DNA from: Saprospiraceae bacterium
GTDB taxonomy: Bacteria; Bacteroidota; Bacteroidia; Chitinophagales; Saprospiraceae
DNA: 64,000 bases
Direction of reading: 5' to 3'
Assembly (NCBI GenBank): GCA_016714895.1
Contig: JADKBV010000001.1
Coordinates: forward strand, 248,001-312,000
The position numbers and the translations under genes were made by a program. This document shows positions 1-8,496 of this stretch, one piece after another (the stretch's first letter is position 1; each line of letters begins with the position of its first letter). Below the pieces are notes generated by a model. That model did not search any database, was not told where the DNA came from, and saw only the letters and a program-made list of their open reading frames with translations.

Positions 1-1
1 T

Positions 2-1174
2 AAATGGTCAGACGGACGGTGGAATAAGTTGACCTTAGCTCATGGGTGTTATTGGGGAAAATGTTCTTTTTGTGATGTCAGTCTGGATTATATAGCCCGC
101 TATGAACCGGTTGATGCAAAAATTTTATGTGACCGAATAGAAAAAATTATTGACCAGACCGGAAATACGGGATTTCATTTTGTTGATGAAGCAGCTCCTC
201 CGGCTTTGATGAGGGATGTGGCAATTGAGATACTCAGAAGGGGTTTGCAGGTTTCATGGTGGACAAATATCCGATTTGAAAAATCATTTACCCGGGATCT
301 TTGTAAACTTTTGGCAGCATCAGGTTGTATTGCCGTCACAGGAGGACTGGAAGTTGCTTCTGACAGATTACTTGAAATGATGAAAAAAGGAGTAACAGTC
401 CGTCAGGTTGCCAACGTTGCATCAAACTTTACCCAATCTGATATTTTGGTTCATGCTTATCTGATGTATGGTTTTCCAACTCAAACTGCTCAGGAGACCA
501 TTGATTCTATGGAAATAGTACGACAAATGTTGGAATCAGGAATTATTCAATCAGGCTTTTGGCACCAATTTGCCATGACAGCACATAGTCCTGTTGGTTT
601 GGATCCGAAAGCATACAATGTTGTAAAGTCAGGTCCTGAATTTTTAGGTTTTGCGGATAATGATTTATTTCATGACGATCCCGAAGGGGCGGATCATGAA
701 TCGTTTTCAGAAGGTTTACGTATTTCTCTACATAATTATATGTCAGGTGCAGGTTTTGAGTTGCCTTTGCAGGACTGGTTTGATTTTACCGTTCCCAAAA
801 CCAAAATACCAAAAAATTTTATCAAAGGTTCAATCCTTAACATTCTGGAAGAACCCAAACCCCATCAATGGGTTATATGGTTAGGAGGTGATATTATGTT
901 TGAAAATATAAACAAAATGGAACCGGGTGAACAGGTTGAAGTAGTAGTTTACACATTGCACCAACCAATCCGATTTTCAGCATCATATTTGATCATGTCA
1001 AAATTGAAATCATATTTTTGTGTTTTAACACCTTCTTCTCCTCATTTTTCTTTGACAAAAGTACAGAATTTTAAAGAGTTTTGGGAAGCAGAAACGATGG
1101 AAACTCCTTTTGAAGAGTTTATATCATCTTATCTTTTGTATAATCTGAGATTGTGCGGGCTGGTGTTTGTTTAA
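2..1174 (+). CDS. Radical SAM protein, 5' end cut by window edge
   Basis: The reading frame is open to the left edge, so the true start lies outside the window and the internal TTG at 29 is not a start. A cysteine cluster spaced C-x4-C-x2-C (codons at 47-73, context HGC-YWGK-C-SF-C-D) opens the fragment and should bind the [4Fe-4S] cluster that cleaves S-adenosylmethionine. A TIM-barrel-like stretch follows, with GGLEVASDRLLEMMKKG and a later YLMYGFPTQTAQETIDSM segment, as in B12-type radical SAM enzymes. The missing N-terminus could carry a cobalamin-binding domain. The substrate is unknown. The gene converges on bshB1 with no gap between the stop codons. The superfamily call is secure; the exact function is not. 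Confidence 0.8.
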   Translation, partial: KWSDGRWNKLTLAHGCYWGKCSFCDVSLDYIARYEPVDAKILCDRIEKIIDQTGNTGFHFVDEAAPPALMRDVAIEILRRGLQVSWWTNIRFEKSFTRDLCKLLAASGCIAVTGGLEVASDRLLEMMKKGVTVRQVANVASNFTQSDILVHAYLMYGFPTQTAQETIDSMEIVRQMLESGIIQSGFWHQFAMTAHSPVGLDPKAYNVVKSGPEFLGFADNDLFHDDPEGADHESFSEGLRISLHNYMSGAGFELPLQDWFDFTVPKTKIPKNFIKGSILNILEEPKPHQWVIWLGGDIMFENINKMEPGEQVEVVVYTLHQPIRFSASYLIMSKLKSYFCVLTPSSPHFSLTKVQNFKEFWEAETMETPFEEFISSYLLYNLRLCGLVFV

Positions 1175-1894
1175 TCAGATTAAATCAAAAATATTGCGAA
1201 CACCGATGTTTTTCTGAACCATAAAAGCTTCAGCAAATTCTGTTTGTATATCTCTTGCATACCAGATATTTTTGGCTTTTACATGTTCCAAAAATTGTTT
1301 TGAAGAAATAGGTGTTTCAGGTTCTTCGGACTCAGGGTTATAAAATTGGGATGAAAAACATTGAATCAGCTCCAGCTTTTGTTCCATAAAATCTGAAATA
1401 TCTGTTACAAAGTCAGCCCTTAGATTTCGGTCCTGAATATAATGAAATACGTGCTTTGGTCTCCAGATATGTTGGTTTTGACCTGAATTGTCTTTGGTTT
1501 CTATTTTTATCAAACCTGATAAAAAAGCAGCTTCAGACACTAATTTCGCAGCTCTTCCATGATCCGGATGTCGATCTTCCAAGGCATTTGCCAGAATGAT
1601 TTCCGGCTGTGCCCATCGTATTATTTGAATGACTTTTAAAATGTTTTCCCTATTTATTTGAAAAAAACCATCTTCCATTTCGAGATTAACCCGGAAGGCG
1701 GCACCCATCTTCTGACGCGATATTTCAGCTTCCTCCAGCCTTAGGGAAGCATTTCCGCGTGTTCCTAATTCTCCCATGGTCAAATCACACAGTCCTACAC
1801 TTTTACCCAAAGAGATATGTTTTAAAAGGGTACCTGAACAACTCAATTCCACATCATCCGGGTGAACTCCTACGGCTAAAATATCAATTTTCAT
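1175..1894 (-). CDS. bshB1: Bacillithiol biosynthesis deacetylase BshB1
   Basis: This 239-residue LmbE/PIG-L family zinc hydrolase should remove the acetyl group from GlcNAc-malate, the second step of bacillithiol synthesis, in the cytoplasm. The metal-binding HPDD motif is at residues 11-14 and the second HPDH motif at 109-112. The C-terminal half fits the BshB1 subgroup: QFYNPESEEP, then a KNIWYARDIQTEFAEAF segment. Length matches the family. bshC lies about 10 kb away in the same window; bshA is not present. A related PIG-L deacetylase is the alternative, but the C-terminal signature favours BshB1. Confidence 0.9.
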   Translation of the reverse strand: MKIDILAVGVHPDDVELSCSGTLLKHISLGKSVGLCDLTMGELGTRGNASLRLEEAEISRQKMGAAFRVNLEMEDGFFQINRENILKVIQIIRWAQPEIILANALEDRHPDHGRAAKLVSEAAFLSGLIKIETKDNSGQNQHIWRPKHVFHYIQDRNLRADFVTDISDFMEQKLELIQCFSSQFYNPESEEPETPISSKQFLEHVKAKNIWYARDIQTEFAEAFMVQKNIGVRNIFDLI

Positions 1895-1992
1895 AAGGTT
1901 TTATTTTTTTTATGCCTTTCGTATAAGTTATAAAAACTGTAAGACAGGCTGTTGTTTTTGAGCTTTGAGAATAATGTAAAATCTATTTCCCA

Positions 1993-3006
1993 TTACCAAA
2001 TATTTACTTCTGGTTCGATTTGAATACCAAACAAAGAAAATACTTTATTTCGAATTTCATCCGCCAGCTCTAATAGGGCCATACCGCTGCCACTTTGATA
2101 ATGAACCAATACAAGGGCTTGATTTTTGTGGACTCCGACACCATTTTTTTCAATACCTTTGAATCCCCCTTGTTCTATAAGCCATCCCGCCGGAATTTTT
2201 ATTTTCCCTTCAGTGTCTGTGTGATAAAATGGCAGGTTAGGGTGGTGCTCTTTGATTTTTTCAAATAAAGACACATCAATCACTGGGTTTTTGAAAAAGC
2301 TACCTGCATTTCCTATGTTTTTCGGATCAGGCAATTTTTTTTGTCGGATGGCAATAACAGCATCTGAAATGTCTGTTATTCCCGGGTTTTCAATATTTTT
2401 TTCTGAAAGGACAGCATGAATATCGCCGTATTCATACGATAGCTTATGATTCTTTTTTTGTAAAAGGTACTGTACTTTGGTGATAAAAACCTGACCTTTT
2501 AATTCATTTTTAAAAATACTGTCTCTGTAACCGAATTGACATGCCTTTTTGAAATAAGTTTTGCGTTCACCTGTTTTCAAGTGAATACAATGAAGACTAT
2601 GAAAAGTAGATTTCTGCTCCACGCCATAGGCTCCGATATTTTGTATCGGCGCTGCTCCCACAGTTCCTGGAATGAGGCTCAAATTTTCCAAACCGCCCAA
2701 TTGATGAGATAAAGACCATAATACAAATTGATGCCAGGATTCGCCGGCACCAACTTCCACCAAAGCACTATATTCATCTTCTTCAATGACAGAAATCCCC
2801 TTGATTTCATTTTTTAACACATATCCTGAAATATCTTTGGTAAGTAAAATGTTCGACCCGCCACCCAGTATATGGACAGGTTCTATATTGTTTTCGATTA
2901 CGTCGTAAATATCGTTTTCTGAATATATTTTTACCAGATGTTGTGCATTATAAGACAGTCCGAAACTGTTAAAACGTTTTAAGGCTACATTATTTTCCGT
3001 TTTCAT
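1993..3006 (-). CDS. murB: UDP-N-acetylenolpyruvoylglucosamine reductase MurB
   Basis: MurB is a cytoplasmic flavoenzyme that reduces UDP-GlcNAc-enolpyruvate to UDP-MurNAc in peptidoglycan precursor synthesis. The FAD-binding segment HILGGGSNILLT lies near residue 50, the SLIPGTVGAAPIQNIGAYGVE stretch near 115-135, the catalytic serine context GNAGSFFKNP near 235, and the C-terminal PEVNIW ends the protein. This is the long type I form. I chose the ATG at 3006 over a TTG at 3015, because the TTG overlaps the stop codon of the upstream gene (3012-3014). The ATG leaves a 5-base gap and suggests cotranscription with the two genes upstream. Confidence 0.96.
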   Translation of the reverse strand: MKTENNVALKRFNSFGLSYNAQHLVKIYSENDIYDVIENNIEPVHILGGGSNILLTKDISGYVLKNEIKGISVIEEDEYSALVEVGAGESWHQFVLWSLSHQLGGLENLSLIPGTVGAAPIQNIGAYGVEQKSTFHSLHCIHLKTGERKTYFKKACQFGYRDSIFKNELKGQVFITKVQYLLQKKNHKLSYEYGDIHAVLSEKNIENPGITDISDAVIAIRQKKLPDPKNIGNAGSFFKNPVIDVSLFEKIKEHHPNLPFYHTDTEGKIKIPAGWLIEQGGFKGIEKNGVGVHKNQALVLVHYQSGSGMALLELADEIRNKVFSLFGIQIEPEVNIW

Positions 3007-3011
3007 AAAAA

Positions 3012-3665
3012 TCAAAGTGCGCTGTTCGGATTTTTGAAATTTTTTCTGAAAGCCAGATAATTGATATCGTATTGTATACCAATGTTTAAGGAACTGGCTT
3101 CCGTATCCGGATGAAATCCATACCTCACAAATCCTAAAAATGCTACGCCGCTGGGACCAAAACCAAAACCGCCTCCTGCCTGAATGATATATGTTGGGAA
3201 AAAGTCTCTTTTTAAGCCTTGATTTACATATTTATCTCTGAGACCATAAGCTTCCGTTTTGTTGTATTGGATCCCTCCTCCTATAGAAAATCCCGGTTTA
3301 TTGTCTTTGGATAATGTTGATGCACCATTAAAGTTAAACGATCCGATAATCGGAACATTGATCATACCCATACCTTTGTAACCATCAGTATCATAACCGG
3401 TAAACCCCATTCCTATCTGTGATTCTACGGAAAATGAAAAATTATTTTTCCCAAACCATAATTTTGGACCAATCGAAAAATTGAGAAGAGTGCTGCCTGA
3501 AGATCTACCTTCATTCTGATTATCCATTGGGTTGGTGTAGCGCTGGTATATATCCGTATTCATCGTAAATCCTGCACCAAATTGACCATACGCCCATTGG
3601 GTAAATCCCAGAAAAAATATAAATAAGTAAATCCTTAATTTTGGGGGTTGGAAATATGTATTCAT
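3012..3665 (-). CDS. Exported outer-membrane-like protein of unknown function
   Basis: The product has 217 residues and starts with a signal peptide (hydrophobic LRIYLFIFFLGFTQWAYG, cleavage likely before QFGAGF). The mature part is rich in glycine and aromatic residues in alternating strands, for example FSIGPKLWFGKNNFSFSVES and FGFGPSGVAFLGFVRYGF, as expected for a small outer-membrane beta-barrel of the PorT-like type. I do not recognise a specific family. The start codon overlaps the stop of the upstream ABC exporter gene by four bases (ATGA), so the two are probably translationally coupled, with murB following directly. That pairing suggests an envelope role. Confidence 0.72.
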   Translation of the reverse strand: MNTYFQPPKLRIYLFIFFLGFTQWAYGQFGAGFTMNTDIYQRYTNPMDNQNEGRSSGSTLLNFSIGPKLWFGKNNFSFSVESQIGMGFTGYDTDGYKGMGMINVPIIGSFNFNGASTLSKDNKPGFSIGGGIQYNKTEAYGLRDKYVNQGLKRDFFPTYIIQAGGGFGFGPSGVAFLGFVRYGFHPDTEASSLNIGIQYDINYLAFRKNFKNPNSAL

Positions 3666-5479
3666 GATAGAATGTTTTCTTGAAATAATGACTTTTGTTC
3701 AAATTGAAGACTTGCATATTGAGCATATATACCTCCCGGTAATTGAATCAGGGCAGCATGAGTACCTTCTTCTACAATGTGACCGTTTTCCAGAACATAA
3801 ATACAATCCACATCTTTGATCGTTGCAAGCCGGTGTGCCACAATAATTGACGTTCTCCCGATCATGAGATTTTCCAACGCTTCCTGAACCAGTTTTTCTG
3901 ATTCTGCGTCAAGAGATGATGTTGCTTCATCCAATATCAGGATTTTTGGATTTTTGAGAATGGCCCGGGCTATGGCAATCCGTTGTCTCTGTCCACCGGA
4001 TAGTTTAATTCCTCTTTCTCCCACAAGTGTTTCAAAACCATCAGGAAACGACTCTATAAATTGAAGTGAATTCGATAATCTGGCCGCTTCCTTTACTTCA
4101 TCCATAGTGGCATCCGGCTTACCGTAACGGATATTTTCAAGGATTGTCCCGCCAAACAATATAACATCCTGAGGCACTATCCCTATTTCTTTTCTTAACT
4201 GATGAATGGGGAGTGTCGTTATATCTTTATCATCAATTTTAATAATCCCTTTTTGAATGTGGTAAAATCTAAGGATAAGTTGTACTATAGTCGATTTACC
4301 GCTACCACTTTGTCCTACCAATGCAATTTTTTGGCCTGGTTCAACCTGTAAAGATATATTTTTAAGAACTTCTACATCTTTTCGGGTAGGATAGGAAAAC
4401 CCAACGTTTTCAAGAGTAACTTTACCTTTTATTGATAATGTCCCCGGTTTTTTACTTTCAGAAAGATCAATTTCTTCATCTTTCTCCAAAATTTCCAAAA
4501 TTCTTTCCGTTGCTCCTAAGGCTCCGACCATCTGAGTATACAAATTGCCGAAACTGGCAATAGCACTACCCAAAATGGTCGTATAAATAATAAAGGAAAA
4601 TAAATCCCCGGATTCCATGTTTCCCGTTTCTACCATTAAGGCTCCCCGCCAAAGGATAAAAAAGATGGCACCGAATAAAATACTGATGATGAACGCAAAA
4701 AATATCCCTCTCAATCTGGCATATCTTAATGAAATATCAACAACTTTATCCACAGATTTCCCATAACGCAGGGATTCAAAATATTCATTTACAAAAGATT
4801 TTACCATGCTGAAACTTTGAAAGGTTTCTTCTACGATGGTATTTGTTTCGGCCAGTTGATCCTGCCTTTGCCTGGAAACTTTTTTAATATATCTGCCGAA
4901 AAACATGGAAACAATCACAACAACCGGAAAGGTCATCAACATAATCATAGAAAGTCCTGGTGTCCAGTAAATAATGATAATAACCCCAGACACCATCACA
5001 ACAAGTTGTCTGATAAATTCTGCTAATGTAATGGAAAACACACTTTGAAGTTGTTCTATGTCGGTGGTGATCCTACTGGTCAATTCGCCAACCCGTCGTT
5101 CTTCAAAAAACACGATCGGTTGGGTGATGATTTTATTGTATAAATCCTTCCTCATATTTGCCATTCCTTTTTCAGAAACGAGTGCAAAAAGGGTAGTGCG
5201 GAAATAACTCATGATACCCTGTACGATCAAGACAATCAGAAATATCCATCCGTAATCTGAAACGCTCAAACCAAAATTAAATTTTGGTTTGCCAATAGCA
5301 GTATTGGTCATTTCACCGGGTAACCCCATGATCAACATAAAAATAAGACTACCGGCAACCAATAAAAACATGGCCAATATAAACTGGAGTCTGTAAGGTT
5401 TGATGTAAGAAAAAACACTCAGCGCTCTTTTCAGATTTTTGCCGGTGAATTCGAACTTTTTATTTTCTTTATTATCCAA
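3662..5479 (-). CDS. MsbA-like ABC exporter, fused permease and ATPase
   Basis: The 605-residue half-transporter has an N-terminal six-helix ABC membrane domain (about residues 25-330) followed by a nucleotide-binding domain. Visible motifs are Walker A GQSGSGKST, a Q-loop at GIVPQDVILFGGTILENI, signature LSGGQRQR, Walker B ILILDEATSSLD and the switch histidine in IIVAHRLATI. It should work as a homodimer in the inner membrane and export a lipid, lipid-linked glycan or drug; the substrate cannot be read from the sequence. MsbA (lipid A flipping) is one possibility. A -7 promoter box stands 18 bases upstream, so this looks like the first gene of an operon running on through the outer-membrane protein to murB. 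Confidence 0.93.
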   Translation of the reverse strand: MDNKENKKFEFTGKNLKRALSVFSYIKPYRLQFILAMFLLVAGSLIFMLIMGLPGEMTNTAIGKPKFNFGLSVSDYGWIFLIVLIVQGIMSYFRTTLFALVSEKGMANMRKDLYNKIITQPIVFFEERRVGELTSRITTDIEQLQSVFSITLAEFIRQLVVMVSGVIIIIYWTPGLSMIMLMTFPVVVIVSMFFGRYIKKVSRQRQDQLAETNTIVEETFQSFSMVKSFVNEYFESLRYGKSVDKVVDISLRYARLRGIFFAFIISILFGAIFFILWRGALMVETGNMESGDLFSFIIYTTILGSAIASFGNLYTQMVGALGATERILEILEKDEEIDLSESKKPGTLSIKGKVTLENVGFSYPTRKDVEVLKNISLQVEPGQKIALVGQSGSGKSTIVQLILRFYHIQKGIIKIDDKDITTLPIHQLRKEIGIVPQDVILFGGTILENIRYGKPDATMDEVKEAARLSNSLQFIESFPDGFETLVGERGIKLSGGQRQRIAIARAILKNPKILILDEATSSLDAESEKLVQEALENLMIGRTSIIVAHRLATIKDVDCIYVLENGHIVEEGTHAALIQLPGGIYAQYASLQFEQKSLFQENILS

Positions 5480-5496
5480 AAGTTTTGATTTATGGT

Positions 5497-5504
5497 CAAA
5501 GATA
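5497..5504 (-). promoter_or_regulatory. -7 promoter box of the ABC exporter operon
   Basis: The minus strand reads TATCTTTG here, a full match to the Bacteroidota -7 consensus TAnnTTTG. Transcription would begin a few bases downstream, giving a leader of roughly 11 bases before the ATG at 5479. I see no convincing TTG-type -33 element at the usual spacing. Confidence 0.55.
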
Positions 5505-5549
5505 TAAATATTTTTTGCCTTTTTTTTCTGTAAAAAGATTAGAATGTAA

Positions 5550-5596
5550 GAAACGTGTTGGATATTGTCTTCGAAAAGAAAAATGACACACGTTTC
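5550..5596. repeat. Inverted repeat in the exporter/HsdR_N gap
   Basis: The arms GAAACGTGT (5550-5558) and ACACGTTTC (5588-5596) are perfect reverse complements separated by 29 bases. On the minus strand, a run of T directly precedes the structure rather than following it, so it is not a typical terminator for the upstream gene. It could be an operator or a weak hairpin. Confidence 0.4.
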
Positions 5597-5618
5597 AAAA
5601 AAAAGGTCAGGACGATAT

Positions 5619-6074
5619 TCAGACTAACAAAGGAATATCTTCCAAATACATAAAATCCTTATTTTCATGATTTTGTTTATAACAATATGTTAATATACCA
5701 TTAGAAGCAATCAGATAAGGTGATTTAATGTGATCATTATACATACACATTTGATTAAAAACCTGTTGATTAAGAGGAATTTGAAATGCTTTACATTCTA
5801 CAAGTATAAAGGGTTTTGTTTGTTTGTCAAAAATCACCAGATCAAATCTTTTGGATTTTTGGTTGATGAGAAAACCTTTTTCAATAGCCATCAGATTTTT
5901 TGAGAATCCGTATTCGATAATAAACAGATGAATCAGTTGTTGCCTTACCCATTCTTCAGGTTGTAAAACAACCCATTTTTGACGGATTATATCCCAAATC
6001 TCAGGTTGTTTGCCAATATTCCGGATTTTTAAATGGTCTCTAACTTTATCAAAAGGCAGATGAATGGGAAACAT
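5619..6074 (-). CDS. HsdR N-terminal-like PD-(D/E)XK protein
   Basis: The 151-residue protein resembles the stand-alone type I restriction HsdR N-terminal domain (HSDR_N_2) common in Bacteroidota. Features are PEEWVRQQLIHLFI (residues 39-52), IEKGF (64-68), the putative catalytic aspartate in RFDLVIFD (D78), and ECK at 93-95. These form a plausible PD-(D/E)XK nuclease core. No HsdM, HsdS or helicase domain is attached, so classic restriction is unlikely. Upstream on the same strand lies a large unrecognised protein gene ending 72 bases away. The real role of this family is unknown. The domain call is good, the function open. Confidence 0.75.
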   Translation of the reverse strand: MFPIHLPFDKVRDHLKIRNIGKQPEIWDIIRQKWVVLQPEEWVRQQLIHLFIIEYGFSKNLMAIEKGFLINQKSKRFDLVIFDKQTKPFILVECKAFQIPLNQQVFNQMCMYNDHIKSPYLIASNGILTYCYKQNHENKDFMYLEDIPLLV

Positions 6075-6146
6075 ATGTTCAGATTCGGTTGAAAAACATT
6101 ATTTGGTTTAAAAAACAGAATGATTCGCAGTGAAAATGAAAAAAAC

Positions 6147-8453
6147 TCAGACTATCCACTGACAAATACTTTTGAGAGAAGACTGATAGTCTTTGATGAG
6201 CAGTTTTGTTTCCACCACACCAATCATAAAGCCGGCATCTCTGAAATCTTCTATGGTTTTATGTTGCATCATTATCGTACTTGTGTCTTTTGGATTCAAC
6301 ATATAATCCTGTATAAGAAGAATCTGTTTTCGGGTATCTTCCACCAAACACTCTACCAATCTGTCTAATGGAGAACTTCCGGGCAAGGATTCTTTCATCC
6401 CTGCTAATTCCTGAAAACCCATCAGGCGACTGTTCAAAGTGGGTTGAAGACAACTGATAATATTGGCATGTTTCAGTTGAAAAAAAACAAATTTTTGTTG
6501 GAGGCTGTAAAAGTTATAAGAAAGTGCCTGAGATTTTTTAAGTTTATCTACAGATGCCAGACCGCTTGATATATTGTTTCCGCTTAATGAACTGTTGTTC
6601 AATGTCAAATCTGTGGGTATATTTCCGAATTGATCCTTGTTAAAATAAGAATGAATGGTTTTACCATGGTGTAATACCTCCGTATTGATATCAGATTTAT
6701 CAAGATAAAATATATTAGAAAAAATACCTTGTTTCATATCTTCAAAAGAATCATCCGTCGTTATCACGATATCGATATATTTACCGAAAAAGGAGGCATT
6801 TTTTTCAAAAAAATATCGCCAGTTTAATTTTTCGATACCTTTATTCTGTACAATACTTTGAAATAAATTTTTTTCAGTGTTTTCAAAAGATTTTTTTACT
6901 TCGTCCCTGGTTTTGATTTTTTGACTCAGCGAAAAAAGGGCCCATTCTTTTCCGATTTTGGTGTGTAGCGATCCGATTTCTTTTATTAAGTCGGGGATGT
7001 GTAAAATCTGTGAGGGTTGGTTAAAGTGAATCCATCGTATCAGGTATATGGATTCCACAATGTTTGGCCAATCTTCAGAAGGAAAATGCCTCAGCCATTG
7101 TATACACTTGTTTTCACATTCCGACAATTGTTGTAAAAATGAATGCCATAAGTGGTAGCCTTTGTTTTCTGTGATGTCGGCATACATAAAAGCACATTCC
7201 AATATATAATTGTTCAGTAATTCAGTTTGTTTGTGTAAGCTTAATGTGTTGATTTCAAGTGGTATGTCAAATAGACCCTCCTGATTGAAAGATTCGATAA
7301 GTTGAAATAGTGAGGTCTCCAGACGTTGAAGTTCCTGATTGTCTTTTTGATTAAAAATATTGGAATATTTGAGAATGGAAACCTGTTTTTGTAGAGATTC
7401 CTGATACCAAACGTCAATTTGTTCAATTAATATTTCAGGATAATCCGGATCATTTAATACTTTTTTTTCAAAGTCAGAAAGATTGAGGTAAGGTCTTTTG
7501 AAACCTTCCATTTGCATAAAAATTTTGTCAGACTCCCTGAGATTATTTTTTAATTTTTCAAACCAGGGACCGGAAGATTCTTTTTTTCCGGAAAATATCT
7601 GAAATAAACCGGTATTGTTTTTTTCGTTTTGATAATTGATTTGTTCCTTTACAAAAAAGGACAATTTATGGATGAGTTCTGTAGATTTTGATTTTTTTGC
7701 CTCCAGATGATATAAAGCTGCATCCAGGCTGTTTTCCATAAATTGATAATATTCATTTCGCAGGTGCGTCAACTTGTCTCTGAAATTTTGCAATAAAAAC
7801 AGAAATTCATCAATCGAACTTTCATCTTTCGAAAAATTTGAGGCTATATTATATGTCCTTTGCTGTTTTACATGGTAATAACCGGCATGATATTGTTTGG
7901 AAGCCAAAATGATTTTATCATAAAAAGTATCAAATTGTGCTTCATCCATTTCCGGCATAACTTCATTTTGAACAACCCTGATCATGGTCTGGTTATCAAA
8001 AGTTGCTATCTCATGAAGCCTTTCCAGGACGGACAAAAATGTTCGGTCACCCTGCGGAAGATGATATTTTTGAAGAATTTCAGACAATAACGCTGATTTT
8101 TCGTTCAGGTCAAACGTTGTTTCAAGATAATTGTCAGGTATGGGTACGTTTTTCGGTAAAGAAATAATTTGTTGCAGGTTTATGATATCTTCTTTGGATA
8201 CAGAAGAATTGGGGTCGTAAACAAGGCATAGTTTTTCTGCATAAAAGTCTGCAATCAGTTGTATAAACCGATTTCTTTTTGAAGCATCAGGAATAACAAT
8301 AATACTTTTTTCCCTCCGCTTTATAGATTGCAGGCAAGATTCCAATAAGGTAGATAAAACCATATCGTCGTCAATATAAGTGATTGACTTTACCTGATGC
8401 CAATGTTCCAGAATTGATTTTTGTTCCGGGTACAAAGGGAGAAAGTACTCCAT
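6147..8453 (-). CDS. Large unrecognised protein, possibly a derelict SF1 helicase
   Basis: The protein has 768 residues with no signal peptide or membrane segment, and is rich in Lys, Gln and Asn. The N-terminus (PEQKSILEHWHQ, then IIVIPDASKRNRFIQLIADF) has the rhythm of superfamily 1 helicases around motifs I and Ia. Where GxxGxGKS should stand it reads ITYIDDDMVLSTLL, so no P-loop is visible. Near the C-terminus, YIDIVITTDDSF sits where a DEAS-type Walker B would be, and the last 40 residues (IEDFRDAGFMIGVVETKLLI) recall the end of Vsr-like nuclease domains. This homology is my inference and is weak. The ATG at 8453 is preferred to the TTG at 8483, because that TTG lies inside a -7 promoter box. 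The neighbour downstream is the HsdR_N-like gene. Confidence 0.6.
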   Translation of the reverse strand: MEYFLPLYPEQKSILEHWHQVKSITYIDDDMVLSTLLESCLQSIKRREKSIIVIPDASKRNRFIQLIADFYAEKLCLVYDPNSSVSKEDIINLQQIISLPKNVPIPDNYLETTFDLNEKSALLSEILQKYHLPQGDRTFLSVLERLHEIATFDNQTMIRVVQNEVMPEMDEAQFDTFYDKIILASKQYHAGYYHVKQQRTYNIASNFSKDESSIDEFLFLLQNFRDKLTHLRNEYYQFMENSLDAALYHLEAKKSKSTELIHKLSFFVKEQINYQNEKNNTGLFQIFSGKKESSGPWFEKLKNNLRESDKIFMQMEGFKRPYLNLSDFEKKVLNDPDYPEILIEQIDVWYQESLQKQVSILKYSNIFNQKDNQELQRLETSLFQLIESFNQEGLFDIPLEINTLSLHKQTELLNNYILECAFMYADITENKGYHLWHSFLQQLSECENKCIQWLRHFPSEDWPNIVESIYLIRWIHFNQPSQILHIPDLIKEIGSLHTKIGKEWALFSLSQKIKTRDEVKKSFENTEKNLFQSIVQNKGIEKLNWRYFFEKNASFFGKYIDIVITTDDSFEDMKQGIFSNIFYLDKSDINTEVLHHGKTIHSYFNKDQFGNIPTDLTLNNSSLSGNNISSGLASVDKLKKSQALSYNFYSLQQKFVFFQLKHANIISCLQPTLNSRLMGFQELAGMKESLPGSSPLDRLVECLVEDTRKQILLIQDYMLNPKDTSTIMMQHKTIEDFRDAGFMIGVVETKLLIKDYQSSLKSICQWIV

Positions 8454-8480
8454 AAGCTGTTGTATTTTCGGGTAATCGTG

Positions 8481-8488
8481 CAAAAATA
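8481..8488 (-). promoter_or_regulatory. -7 promoter box of the large unrecognised gene
   Basis: The minus strand reads TATTTTTG, matching TAnnTTTG. It lies only 9 bases after the pdxJ stop, so the large gene has its own promoter. The box contains the TTG that would otherwise extend the reading frame, which supports the ATG at 8453 with a leader of about 20 bases. Confidence 0.55.
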
Positions 8489-8496
8489 CAATATTA

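Noticed and set aside
29..34. TTG at 29 as the start of the radical SAM gene
   Set aside because: The frame stays open and coding-like (KWSDGRWNK) to the left edge, so this is an internal codon.
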